Shown here in pieces: positions 1 through 6,100 of a DNA stretch of 6,803 bases. Source of the stretch: Spirochaetaceae bacterium (GTDB lineage Bacteria; Spirochaetota; Spirochaetia; Spirochaetales_E; Spirochaetaceae_B); assembly GCA_003249275.1 (NCBI GenBank), contig QKJO01000201.1, positions 1 through 6,803 on the forward strand, in the 5' to 3' direction. The notes beneath the pieces were generated by a model that saw only the letters and a program-made list of their open reading frames with translations, did no database searches and was not told where the DNA came from. Position numbers and translations under genes: made by a program. The first letter of the stretch is position 1, and each line of letters opens with the position of its first letter.

Positions 1-907
1 CCTCGGTATCGTCGGTGAATCGGGCAGCGGCAAGAGCGTCACAGCCCTCTCCATCATGGGGCTCATCGAGGAACCCGGCCGCATCAAGGAGGGTGAAATC
101 CTCTTTGAAGGCAAGGACCTTGCCAAGCTCTCCCAGAGAGAGCTCTCCGATATCCGGGGGAACGAGATCGCCATGATCTTTCAGGACCCCATGACCTCCC
201 TCAATCCCGTCTATACGATCAAAAATCAGATGGTGGAGGTTATCCGTCGCCATCAGAAGGTCGGCAAGGCGGAAGCATTGAAGAAAGCGATCGAAATGCT
301 CCGGCTCGTCGGAATACCCCAGCCGGAAAAGCGGATCAACAGCTTTCCTCATGAGTTTTCGGGTGGAATGAGACAGCGGGTCATGATCGCCACGGCCCTG
401 TCCTGCAATCCCAAACTGCTCATCGCCGATGAGCCCACGACCGCCCTGGATGTGACGATTCAGGCCCAGATTCTGGACCTGATGAACGATCTCAAGGACA
501 AGATCAACGCGTCCATCATCCTGATCACCCACGATCTGGGTGTCATTGCCGAGGTCTGCGATCACATCATCGTCATGTACGGCGGAACTATAATGGAGCA
601 GGGTACGGAGGAGGATATCTTCTACAATCCTCAGAATCCCTACACAGTCGGACTCCACAAATCGGTTCCCAAGCTGACGGAGGGACAGAAATCAAGACTC
701 ATTCCCATTGAGGGATCGCCGCCGGATCTGCTCCATCCCCCCGAGGGATGTCCGTTTTCCGGACGCTGTCCCCATACTATGGAGGTCTGCCTTACCGAGA
801 GACCTCCGACTTTCGTCTTAAGCGAAAGTCACTCATCCGCGTGCTGGCTCCTTCATGAACAGGCTCCTCAGGTGGAACAATATGAAAAAGCAGGAGCCCT
901 ACAGTGA
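1..907 (+). CDS. oppD: Oligopeptide/dipeptide ABC importer ATP-binding protein, OppD/DppD type (5' end missing)
   Basis: One of the two cytoplasmic ATPases that power a peptide importer of the Opp/Dpp class. The reading frame is already open at the left edge (first full codon at base 2), so the start and the first few dozen residues lie outside; 301 codons are visible. In order one sees the Walker A loop GESGSGKS (bases 17-40), the Q-loop MIFQDP, the ABC signature FSGGMRQR (about 359-382), Walker B LLIADEPT (about 418-441), the D-loop ALD and the switch His in ITHDLG. The C-terminal oligopeptide-transporter domain follows, with NPYT and four cysteines (codons at 749, 767, 788 and 842, spaced Cx5C, Cx6C, then a distant C). 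This is the pattern known to hold a [4Fe-4S] cluster in some DppD proteins. The stop overlaps the start of the next gene. The ATPase family is certain; the peptide substrate (Opp versus Dpp) cannot be told from this subunit. Confidence 0.93.
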   Translation, partial: LGIVGESGSGKSVTALSIMGLIEEPGRIKEGEILFEGKDLAKLSQRELSDIRGNEIAMIFQDPMTSLNPVYTIKNQMVEVIRRHQKVGKAEALKKAIEMLRLVGIPQPEKRINSFPHEFSGGMRQRVMIATALSCNPKLLIADEPTTALDVTIQAQILDLMNDLKDKINASIILITHDLGVIAEVCDHIIVMYGGTIMEQGTEEDIFYNPQNPYTVGLHKSVPKLTEGQKSRLIPIEGSPPDLLHPPEGCPFSGRCPHTMEVCLTERPPTFVLSESHSSACWLLHEQAPQVEQYEKAGALQ

Positions 908-1896
908 GCAATAAGGACGCCCTACTTGAAGTTAAGAATCTGAAGAAATATTTCCCCATCGGGGGCGGCGGTCTGCTGGGCAGGAATCAGTCCTACCTCA
1001 AAGCGGTCGACGGCGTCTCCTTCGAGATAAAGAAAGGTGAAACCTTCGGTCTCGTGGGCGAATCGGGATGCGGCAAGTCCACAACGGGACGGACGATCAT
1101 CCGCCTCTACAACGCTACAGGCGGTGAGATCAATTTTGACGGTACAGACCTTGCCAAAATCTCCGAAAAAGATATGAAACCCTTCAGGAAGCGGATTCAG
1201 ATGATCTTTCAGGATCCCTATGCCTCTCTGAACTCCCGAATGACCGTTACCGACATCATCGGGGAGGGGATTTCTACACACAATCTCGCCAGCGGTGCGG
1301 AACGTCAGGAAAGGATCTACGATCTTCTGCATCATGTCGGTCTCAAGAGGGAGCATGCCAACCGCTATCCCCATGAGTTCTCCGGCGGCCAGCGTCAGCG
1401 GGTCGGTATCGCCCGGGCCCTGGCGGTTGAACCGGATCTGGTTGTCTGTGACGAACCGATTTCCGCTCTGGATGTGTCCATTCAGGCCCAGGTTGTGAAT
1501 ATGATGGAAGACCTGCAGAATGAGATGGGACTGACCTATCTCTTCATCGCTCACGATCTCTCCATGGTGAAACATATCTCCAACCGGATCGGAGTCATGT
1601 ACCTCGGTATGCTTATGGAGGTATGCGGGAGCGGGGAACTCTATAAAAATCCCCTTCACCCCTATACAAAGGCCCTGTTGTCGGCGATTCCCATTCCCGA
1701 TCCCCGGGTGACCCGGAAGAATAAACGGGTCGTGCTGCCCGGTGACGTCATGAGTCCCATCGATCCTCCCGAAGGATGCCGGTTCGCCTCGCGTTGTCCT
1801 CTGGTGCAGCCGGTCTGCCGTGAAGTGACTCCTGTTCTGGAAGAACTGGCTCCCGGTCATCATGTGGCCTGTCATGTTGTCAAGGGATCTTTCTGA
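904..1896 (+). CDS. oppF: Oligopeptide/dipeptide ABC importer ATP-binding protein, OppF/DppF type
   Basis: The second ATPase of the same importer, 330 residues, full length for the family. It begins with GTG; the bases GTGA are shared with the stop codon of the upstream gene, and CAGGAG at 891-896 lies 7 bases before the start, so translational coupling is likely. Visible motifs are Walker [10 protein letters not shown] (residues 52-60), Q-loop Q103 in [10 protein letters not shown], signature SGGQRQR (160-166), Walker B LVVCDEP (179-185), D-loop ALD and switch His217 in AHDLS. The C-terminal peptide-transporter domain has NPLHPYT and cysteines C292, C298, C305 and C323, matching the four-Cys [4Fe-4S] arrangement of the partner. 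The pair would heterodimerise on the permeases, which presumably lie upstream outside the window. A terminator follows within 20 bases, so this is the last gene of the operon. Confidence 0.95.
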   Translation: MSNKDALLEVKNLKKYFPIGGGGLLGRNQSYLKAVDGVSFEIKKGETFGLVGESGCGKSTTGRTIIRLYNATGGEINFDGTDLAKISEKDMKPFRKRIQMIFQDPYASLNSRMTVTDIIGEGISTHNLASGAERQERIYDLLHHVGLKREHANRYPHEFSGGQRQRVGIARALAVEPDLVVCDEPISALDVSIQAQVVNMMEDLQNEMGLTYLFIAHDLSMVKHISNRIGVMYLGMLMEVCGSGELYKNPLHPYTKALLSAIPIPDPRVTRKNKRVVLPGDVMSPIDPPEGCRFASRCPLVQPVCREVTPVLEELAPGHHVACHVVKGSF

Positions 1897-1914
1897 TCCT
1901 TGCTGTCTGTTATG

Positions 1915-1946
1915 AGGACTGCCTCCCGCGGGGCAGTCTTTTTTTT
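1915..1946 (+). terminator. Intrinsic terminator closing the peptide-importer operon
   Basis: The core stem is GACTGCC (1917-1923) against GGCAGTC (1932-1938). It can be extended inward by a T-G and a C-G pair, leaving a tetraloop, and outward by wobble and A-T pairs. An uninterrupted run of eight T (1939-1946) follows. It begins about 18 bases after the oppF stop. Strong stem plus T-tract is the classical rho-independent form. Confidence 0.92.
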
Positions 1947-1953
1947 GTACAAA
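1944..1953. repeat. 10-bp palindrome TTTGTACAAA
   Basis: A perfect inverted repeat directly at the end of the terminator T-tract. Its core TGTACA recurs at 1990-1995, 44 bases downstream and just ahead of the response-regulator start. It could be an operator half-site pair, or chance in an AT-rich spacer; no known consensus is claimed. Confidence 0.3.
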
Positions 1954-1965
1954 TAAACTCCTCCT

Positions 1966-1988
1966 CTATTTGAAATAGGTGAAATGGG
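1966..1988. promoter_or_regulatory. Tandem direct repeat and overlapping palindrome upstream of the response regulator
   Basis: TGAAATAGG (1971-1979) is followed immediately by TGAAATGGG (1980-1988): two head-to-tail 9-mers differing at one base. A perfect 13-bp palindrome CTATTTGAAATAG (1966-1978) overlaps the first copy. OmpR/PhoB-family regulators typically bind direct repeats near their own promoters, so this is a reasonable autoregulatory operator candidate. The 9-base period is a little shorter than the 10-11 bases usual for the family. A weak promoter reading (TTGAAA at 1970-1975, 16-base gap, TACATT at 1992-1997) overlaps it and would place the transcript start almost on the ATG. Confidence 0.4.
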
Positions 1989-2005
1989 GTGTACATTGAG
2001 GGTCC

Positions 2006-2710
2006 ATGAACAGCGATTTTCTCATAGTCACCATCGAAGATGATCAGTCGGTTGCCAAAGGACTGGTCATGACTCTCGAATCCATCGGCTATAAGGTTCT
2101 CCATTTCATTGACGGTACGGGCTTTTTCAATGCCCTTCATGATATATCTCCCTCCCTGCTTCTGCTGGACATCAGGCTTCCGGGCAAGGACGGTTTTACA
2201 ATCTGCCGTGAGCTGCGCCAGAGGGGACACCGCTTTCCCGTCATCATGCTGACCGCAAGGGATGAAGACATCGACAAGATCAAGGGACTGGAAGAAGGAG
2301 CAGACGACTATCTGGTGAAGCCCTACAGCACGGGAGAACTCCTTTCCCGCATCCATGCCCGTTTGAGACGCTCCTATGGTGTTCTGTCCTTGAATTCGGA
2401 CAAGGATTTTCTGTTCGGTCCCTTCAGGCTGAGCCGGGACATAATGAGTCTCAGGAAAAATGATGAAGACATCGATCTGACTCCCATCGAATACAAGCTG
2501 CTGCTTTTCTTTCTTAAGAACAGCGGATTGACGTTCAACCGCGCCGAGCTGCTCCGCCGGGTATGGGCGAAAGATAATCCCCATTACGGTGATGAGAGGA
2601 CCGTGGATGTCCATATCCGCCATCTCCGAGAAAAAATAGAGGATCTTCCATCCCGGCCGGAATACCTCCTGACGGTACGCGGCGTGGGTTATACTTTCAG
2701 AAAGAATTGA
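2006..2710 (+). CDS. OmpR/PhoB-family two-component response regulator
   Basis: A 234-residue DNA-binding response regulator. The N-terminal receiver domain (about 5-120) has the acidic pocket E11/D12, the phosphorylatable D55 in LLLLDIRLPGKDG, switch T83 in MLTAR and K105 in DYLVKPY, so all catalytic positions are intact. The C-terminal winged-helix domain (about 135-234) shows the family pattern LTPIEYKLL, the recognition-helix region RTVDVHIRHLREKIE (198-212) and the closing RGVGY hairpin. The ATG at 2006 puts the receiver strand at the normal distance from the N-terminus. The upstream purine run GAGGG (1998-2002) is only 3 bases from the ATG, closer than usual, so initiation may be weak or nearly leaderless. 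A sensor kinase gene follows 46 bases later. The signal and regulon are not evident from sequence. Confidence 0.95.
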   Translation: MNSDFLIVTIEDDQSVAKGLVMTLESIGYKVLHFIDGTGFFNALHDISPSLLLLDIRLPGKDGFTICRELRQRGHRFPVIMLTARDEDIDKIKGLEEGADDYLVKPYSTGELLSRIHARLRRSYGVLSLNSDKDFLFGPFRLSRDIMSLRKNDEDIDLTPIEYKLLLFFLKNSGLTFNRAELLRRVWAKDNPHYGDERTVDVHIRHLREKIEDLPSRPEYLLTVRGVGYTFRKN

Positions 2711-2721
2711 TCAGGGTATAC

Positions 2722-2748
2722 AGGAGGCCTGTGCCGGCCGGACCGGCA
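2722..2748 (+). promoter_or_regulatory. Shine-Dalgarno separated from the kinase start by a hairpin
   Basis: AGGAGG at 2722-2727 is a perfect ribosome site, but the only good in-frame start of the kinase is ATG 2757, 29 bases further on. Between them TGCCGG (2732-2737) can pair with CCGGCA (2743-2748) around a five-base loop. If it folds, the site is brought to an effective distance of about a dozen bases from the ATG. The site also sits 3 bases before GTG 2731, which opens a 17-codon frame ending in TAA at 2782-2784 and overlapping the kinase start. Either hairpin bridging or coupling to that small frame could set kinase output. Confidence 0.45.
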
Positions 2749-2756
2749 ATTCCGTT

Positions 2757-4433
2757 ATGGTTGAGCAGTTGGAGAAATTTATAAGTCTGTTTGAGCAGAG
2801 CGCTCTTATCCTGGCGATCATTTCGATCCTTTTTCTGGTGACCGGACTGATCGTCCTGTACTTCAGAAGAAAATACACCCTCATGCTGCAGCGTGAGAAA
2901 AGCCGGAACCGCAGCAGCGAAACACTTCTCCGGAGCCGCTCAGCTGTTCTGGAGGAGATTCTGAATCAGCTGCACAAACCTGTCGCCTACAAAAACAGCC
3001 GCGGTGAGTTCGAATGGGTCAACCGGGAAATGGCGGTTCTCTGGGGTCTCCCGACAGGCCGGATCATCAAGTCGAGGCCTGAAGATCTGTTTCCCGACTG
3101 GATTGATGAAATCAGGAGTATTGAGACGGCCCTCAGGTCGGGAAATCAGCCTGTTGTCAGAGAAAAAAAAATCGTTGTCCCCGGAGGGGAATCCCGAAGT
3201 TATGAGATTACCTATAAGCAGATTCCCGAACCCGGAGAGGGCGGGGCAGGGCTTCTCATCTCCTACAAGGACATCAGTACCTACAGGGATCAGCTGGATG
3301 TCCTCAACGATCTGTACCTCTCCGTCAGGGAGGATCTGCAGCAGAGAAGCGACTACTACGCCGATTTTCTCCGGTCGGGACTGCAGCCTCTCCACTCCAT
3401 CATGGAAGAGAGCGAAGGCATCCTCCAGGGCAGAATGCCTGACAGTGAAGTCAGAGAGCGGGTGGAGAGAATCGTAACTTCGGGACAGAGCATGAGTAAC
3501 TATATCAGAAACCTTTCCTTTCTGGCTCTTCCGGACCGTATTTCCTCCCTCTATGAGGAAGGTGTTTCCCGGGAGACTCTCTCCCTGGAAGACTGGCAGA
3601 ATCATTTAATGAAAAGAGTCGCAGCACTGAGGGGAAACCGGGATTTTCCTGTCTTTCTGCTCCTTCAGGGAGACATACCCGAGACTCTTTATACCCGGTT
3701 TTCTCTCCTGAATGAGCTGCTGGACAGATTGATTGAGAACGCAGATGCCCATACAACGGGAGGCTACTATCTCATAATCAAAGTCCACCGTGTGGAAGCG
3801 GGATTTTTCACAATGAATATTACTGTCAGAAATACAGGTCCTGTCATCGACGCCTCCCGCAGGGAGGACATCTTCAAACCCTTCACAAGGATACTCACGG
3901 AACAGCGGGGGTCGGGGCTGGGGCTTACAGTCGCCCGCAGCCTGGCCGAGAAAATGGGCGGCAGTCTTTCCTGTGATCCCTCCTGTACCGACGGAGCACG
4001 GTTTCTCCTCTCTCTGCCGCCGGTCGCGGGATCGGGTACGGTTATAAGCGGCTCCCGGCTGGAGGGCGCCGTCTCCCGGGACAGACAGACTGTCCTGCTG
4101 GCCGACCCCGATTTATCCTGTATCCGGAAAATAGCCGGTCAGCTTGCCCGGACGGGATGCACTGCGGACCTTGCCGGTACGGCCGGCGAGATTCTTGAGT
4201 TTCTCGAAAAAAAGAGCTACTGCATTGTCCTGTCCGATGAGACTCTTCTGAGGGAATCCGGCATCGCGAAACGATGGTCCGCCGGAGAATTTCCCGGCAC
4301 GGTTCAGCTTGTTTCCATGGATTCATCCTATGAGAACGTACCCTCCGGCATTAGCACCGGCGGCCTTCCGGTGATTGCGAAACCGGTGCAATGGAGCCGC
4401 CTTCTTGATTTTTTCATAAATGACGGGAACTGA
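2757..4433 (+). CDS. Membrane-anchored PAS hybrid sensor histidine kinase homolog lacking the phosphoacceptor His
   Basis: A protein of 558 residues. A single membrane segment (about 16-36) is followed by RRKY, so the bulk is cytoplasmic with almost no outside domain. Next come a PAS-like domain (about 65-178, with GEFEWVNREMAVLWG), a helical linker, and a HisKA-type hairpin (about 195-258). In the H-box the usual SHExRTPL reads LRSGLQPL (205-212): Arg206 stands where the phosphoacceptor His should be, Ser207 replaces Glu and Gln210 replaces Thr. The ATPase domain keeps N328 of the N-box, NTG (359-361), DIFKPF (371-376) and a full G2 box GSGLGL (385-390); the first N-box Asn is Arg324 and the second G1 glycine is Val363. 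A C-terminal receiver (about 444-556) has D450/D452, candidate phospho-Asp D494, S520 and K542-P543. It is surely a kinase homolog and pairs by position with the upstream regulator; normal autophosphorylation is doubtful. It may act as a pseudokinase, allosteric partner or phosphatase. Confidence 0.85.
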   Translation: MVEQLEKFISLFEQSALILAIISILFLVTGLIVLYFRRKYTLMLQREKSRNRSSETLLRSRSAVLEEILNQLHKPVAYKNSRGEFEWVNREMAVLWGLPTGRIIKSRPEDLFPDWIDEIRSIETALRSGNQPVVREKKIVVPGGESRSYEITYKQIPEPGEGGAGLLISYKDISTYRDQLDVLNDLYLSVREDLQQRSDYYADFLRSGLQPLHSIMEESEGILQGRMPDSEVRERVERIVTSGQSMSNYIRNLSFLALPDRISSLYEEGVSRETLSLEDWQNHLMKRVAALRGNRDFPVFLLLQGDIPETLYTRFSLLNELLDRLIENADAHTTGGYYLIIKVHRVEAGFFTMNITVRNTGPVIDASRREDIFKPFTRILTEQRGSGLGLTVARSLAEKMGGSLSCDPSCTDGARFLLSLPPVAGSGTVISGSRLEGAVSRDRQTVLLADPDLSCIRKIAGQLARTGCTADLAGTAGEILEFLEKKSYCIVLSDETLLRESGIAKRWSAGEFPGTVQLVSMDSSYENVPSGISTGGLPVIAKPVQWSRLLDFFINDGN

Positions 4434-4466
4434 CCGGCCCGGATCAGAGGCAGATTCAGAAAGTTG

Positions 4467-4496
4467 TTGACAAGAAATAGTAATCATTATTATTAT
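4467..4496 (+). promoter_or_regulatory. Probable sigma-70-type promoter of perR
   Basis: A perfect -35 hexamer TTGACA (4467-4472) is followed after 18 bases by TATTAT (4491-4496), one mismatch from consensus. The repeated TTATTATTATT makes the exact -10 register uncertain. Transcription would start around 4503, on or just after the first possible ATG, which affects the choice of translation start. Confidence 0.65.
4476..4494. promoter_or_regulatory. Fur/PerR-family box overlapping the perR promoter
   Basis: A near-perfect palindrome is centred on C4485: eight of nine pairs match, and the core TAATCATTA fits both the PerR box (TTATAAT-N-ATTATAA) and the classical Fur box (ending GATAATCATTATC). 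It fills the space between the -35 and -10 elements and reaches into the -10, the expected place for repression. The simplest reading is negative autoregulation by the gene just downstream. Confidence 0.65.
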
Positions 4497-4502
4497 TGAA
4501 AA

Positions 4503-4895
4503 ATGGAAGAGTTAAGAATGACTTCCCAGAGAAAAATAATTCTGGAAGCTCTCAGTACCAGCCGCAGCCATCCTTCGGCCGATGTGGTTTATGATTATGT
4601 CAGAACCAGGCTCCCCAACGTCAGCCTGGGAACGGTCTACAGAAATCTGGAGACCATGTACCGCCACGGCATGATTGTGAAAATTGAGACGCCCGACGGT
4701 CAGAAGCGTTTTGATTACGACGTCTCTTCCCATCCTCATTTCCGATGTGAAAAATGCGGAAAAATTGAGGATATTCCCATGAACCTGAAGGCTCCCGAGC
4801 CTGATCCGGGCAGTGAATGGGTACAGAAGAGGGTCATAAGATCCTACTCTCTCAATTACCAGGGGCTCTGCTCCGAATGCGCCGGAAAGGTTTGA
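4503..4895 (+). CDS. perR: Fur-family peroxide-responsive repressor, PerR type
   Basis: 130 residues from the first ATG, or 125 from ATG 4518, which I think is the more likely start. The second ATG has GGAAGAG (4505-4511) 6 bases upstream and gives the typical opening MTSQRKIILEAL, whereas the first has no ribosome site and lies at the predicted transcript start. The winged helix occupies about residues 5-65, with SLGTVYRNLE as the recognition helix. Metal-site residues known from Bacillus PerR are all in place: H23 (in HPSAD), D71, H77, H79 and D90. The structural zinc cysteines are C82, C85, C123 and C126. Asp rather than Glu at position 90 and the neighbouring rubrerythrin genes favour PerR over Fur. 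Metal-catalysed oxidation of the site histidines would release DNA and derepress its targets. The N-terminal helix seen in longer members is missing. Confidence 0.88.
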   Translation: MEELRMTSQRKIILEALSTSRSHPSADVVYDYVRTRLPNVSLGTVYRNLETMYRHGMIVKIETPDGQKRFDYDVSSHPHFRCEKCGKIEDIPMNLKAPEPDPGSEWVQKRVIRSYSLNYQGLCSECAGKV

Positions 4896-4926
4896 TTTTT
4901 GCACCGATCTGCATTTTAATTTAAAA
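4892..4926 (+). promoter_or_regulatory. Candidate rubrerythrin promoter with an AT palindrome across its -10
   Basis: TTGATT (4892-4897), which overlaps the perR stop, is followed after 17 bases by TTTAAT (4915-4920), one mismatch from TATAAT. A perfect 13-bp palindrome TTTTAATTTAAAA (4914-4926) sits on the -10. It does not match the PerR box well, since its inner bases are TAA-T-TTA rather than AAT-N-ATT, so the binding factor is open. Such AT-rich palindromes also occur by chance. Confidence 0.35.
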
Positions 4927-4971
4927 GTGCCGGATTAATTTTGGATTCTATGCCGAAGTGTTCCGTACACC

Positions 4972-4983
4972 ATCATTTATGAT
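4972..4983. repeat. Inverted repeat ATCAT-TT-ATGAT in the rubrerythrin leader
   Basis: A perfect 5-bp inverted repeat with a two-base centre, 46 bases before the rubrerythrin ATG. It resembles half of a Fur-type box, but the even centre does not fit the odd-centred PerR pattern. Possible operator; weak evidence. Confidence 0.25.
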
Positions 4984-5003
4984 TGGAACGCTGCAGGCAG
5001 AAT

Positions 5004-5016
5004 ATAAACTGTTTAT
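5004..5016. repeat. 13-bp palindrome ATAAACTGTTTAT just upstream of the rubrerythrin ribosome site
   Basis: A perfect 6-1-6 inverted repeat ending one base before AAGGAG. It contains a TATAAA (5003-5008) that could serve as a -10, though no good -35 is visible upstream. Position and symmetry make it a plausible operator for this gene; as RNA it could form only a weak 5-bp hairpin. Confidence 0.35.
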
Positions 5017-5017
5017 C

Positions 5018-5023
5018 AAGGAG
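5018..5023 (+). promoter_or_regulatory. Ribosome binding site fixing the rubrerythrin start
   Basis: AAGGAG lies 6 bases before ATG 5030. The frame is open further upstream to a GTG at 4958, but that start has no ribosome site and would add 24 residues not found in the family. Confidence 0.9.
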
Positions 5024-5029
5024 ATCTCA

Positions 5030-5605
5030 ATGGCAAGTCTTAAAGGTACTAAGACCGAAAAGAACATTCTCACTGCCTTCTGCGGTGAGTCTCAAGCAAG
5101 AAACCGTTACACATACTTTGTCAGTCAGGCGAAAAAAGAAGGTTTTGAACAGGTCGCATGGGTGTTCGAAGAGACCGCAAATCAGGAGAAAGAGCACGCA
5201 AAACGGCTTTTTAAACTTCTGGAGGGCGGAGAAGTGGAAATCACAGGCAGTTTTCCTGCCGGAGTGATCGGCACCACTTCTGAAAACCTCGCCGAAGGCG
5301 CTGCGGGTGAGCACTATGAGTGGACAACCATGTATCCCGATTTCGCTGCAACAGCCAGAAAAGAGGGATTTAATGAAATCGCCGTTATTTTCGAATCCAT
5401 CGCGGTGGCCGAAAAACAGCATGAGAAACGGTATCTCGCCCTGAAAAAGAACATTGACGAAGGCAAAGTTTTCAAAAAGGATTCGTCTGTCGTATGGCGC
5501 TGCATGAACTGCGGATACATTTTTGAAGGCGCTTCCGCCCCCAATAAGTGTCCCGCCTGTGCCCATCCCCAGGCTCATTTTGAAGTCCTCGGCGAAAACT
5601 GGTAA
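5030..5605 (+). CDS. rbr: Rubrerythrin (NADH/rubredoxin-dependent peroxidase)
   Basis: A 191-residue cytoplasmic peroxidase, the same length as the classical Desulfovibrio rubrerythrin. It reduces hydrogen peroxide to water with electrons that pass through rubredoxin. The four-helix ferritin-like domain (1 to about 145) carries the diiron ligands E20, E53 with H56 (NQEKEH), E94 and E97 (GEHYE), and E128 with H131 (AEKQH). The C-terminal rubredoxin-like domain carries C158-x2-C161 and C174-x2-C177, binding the mononuclear Fe(SCys)4. All ligands are present, so the enzyme should be active. The superoxide reductase gene follows after 26 bases with no terminator between, so the two are probably co-transcribed. 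perR upstream makes peroxide-induced expression likely, but no convincing PerR box is seen in the leader. Confidence 0.97.
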   Translation: MASLKGTKTEKNILTAFCGESQARNRYTYFVSQAKKEGFEQVAWVFEETANQEKEHAKRLFKLLEGGEVEITGSFPAGVIGTTSENLAEGAAGEHYEWTTMYPDFAATARKEGFNEIAVIFESIAVAEKQHEKRYLALKKNIDEGKVFKKDSSVVWRCMNCGYIFEGASAPNKCPACAHPQAHFEVLGENW

Positions 5606-5631
5606 TTTCCAAAACTTTTCAGGAGAAGAAT

Positions 5632-6006
5632 ATGATAGCAAAGAATCAGGTCTATAAATGCGGTGTCTGCGGTAATATGGTTGAAGTTCTGTTTGTCGGC
5701 GGCGGCGAACTTGTCTGCTGCGGTCAGCCAATGACCCTTCTGGAAGAAAAAACAGCCGATTCGGCAACAGAAAAACATGTACCCGTGATTGAAAAAATCA
5801 GCGGAGGATACAAAGTCACTGTCGGAAGCACTCTGCATCCCATGACCGAAGAGCATTTCATCCAGTGGATTGAGCTTATTGCCGACGGCAAGGTTTACAA
5901 AGAATTTCTGAAACCCGGCGGTCAGCCCGTAGCTGAGTTTGCTGTTGAAGCCAAGACTGTTTCCGCCAGAGAGTACTGCAATCTTCATGGATTGTGGAAG
6001 AGCTGA
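5632..6006 (+). CDS. dfx: Desulfoferrodoxin, two-iron superoxide reductase
   Basis: A 124-residue cytoplasmic enzyme that reduces superoxide to hydrogen peroxide without making oxygen. The N-terminal desulforedoxin-like domain has C10, C13 and the adjacent pair C29-C30, which form Center I (FeCys4). The catalytic domain has E47, K48 and H49 in EKHVPVIE, H69 (LHPM), H75 (EEH), and C116 with H119 in CNLHG, the complete Center II His4-Cys set plus the catalytic Glu-Lys pair. This marks it as the 2Fe type rather than neelaredoxin. AGGAG at 5621-5625 is 6 bases before the ATG. Its product peroxide is the substrate of the rubrerythrin encoded just upstream. No terminator is visible after the stop, so some read-through into the rubredoxin gene is possible. 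Confidence 0.97.
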   Translation: MIAKNQVYKCGVCGNMVEVLFVGGGELVCCGQPMTLLEEKTADSATEKHVPVIEKISGGYKVTVGSTLHPMTEEHFIQWIELIADGKVYKEFLKPGGQPVAEFAVEAKTVSAREYCNLHGLWKS

Positions 6007-6033
6007 GGCGGGCGTAAAAACTGTTAATTGTCC

Positions 6034-6061
6034 TTGCCAAGAGGGAATTAATTGATATAAT
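6034..6061 (+). promoter_or_regulatory. Near-consensus promoter of the rubredoxin gene
   Basis: TTGCCA (6034-6039, one mismatch) is followed after 16 bases by a perfect TATAAT (6056-6061), giving a predicted start near 6068 and a leader of about 33 bases. The leader holds a small AAACC/GGTTT inverted repeat (6070-6074 and 6084-6088). The rubredoxin can therefore be made independently of rbr-dfx. No clear PerR box overlaps it. Confidence 0.75.
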
Positions 6062-6100
6062 TTTTTATGAAACCTGATAAAAAGGTTTGGAGGTTACAAC

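Noticed and set aside
922..1875. Long open frame of 317 codons on the minus strand, opposite oppF
   Set aside because: It mirrors a fully conserved ABC ATPase gene; its translation shows no recognisable domain, and long antisense frames are common opposite such genes.
1910..2623. Minus-strand open frame of 237 codons opposite the response regulator
   Set aside because: It runs through the terminator hairpin and the regulator gene, whose + strand product is clearly real.
4430..4447. Hairpin CTGACCG/CGG-A-TCAG at the kinase stop codon
   Set aside because: It needs a bulge and has no T-tract after it, so it is not convincing as an intrinsic terminator.
4871..4900. Short TCCG/CGGA stem and T-run at the end of perR
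   Set aside because: The stem is only 4 bp and the T-run begins 12 or more bases later; too weak to call a terminator.
4950..4982. Ten-codon frame [10 protein letters not shown] in the rubrerythrin leader
   Set aside because: The Cys/His content is curious, but only a GGA stands in for a ribosome site and such short frames occur by chance.
4958..5029. Upstream GTG start extending rubrerythrin by 24 residues
   Set aside because: It has no ribosome site, the extension does not fit the family, and ATG 5030 has an ideal AAGGAG.
5027..5767. Minus-strand open frame of 246 codons opposite rbr and dfx
   Set aside because: It spans two well-supported genes and their spacer, and its product is low in recognisable motifs; a shadow frame.
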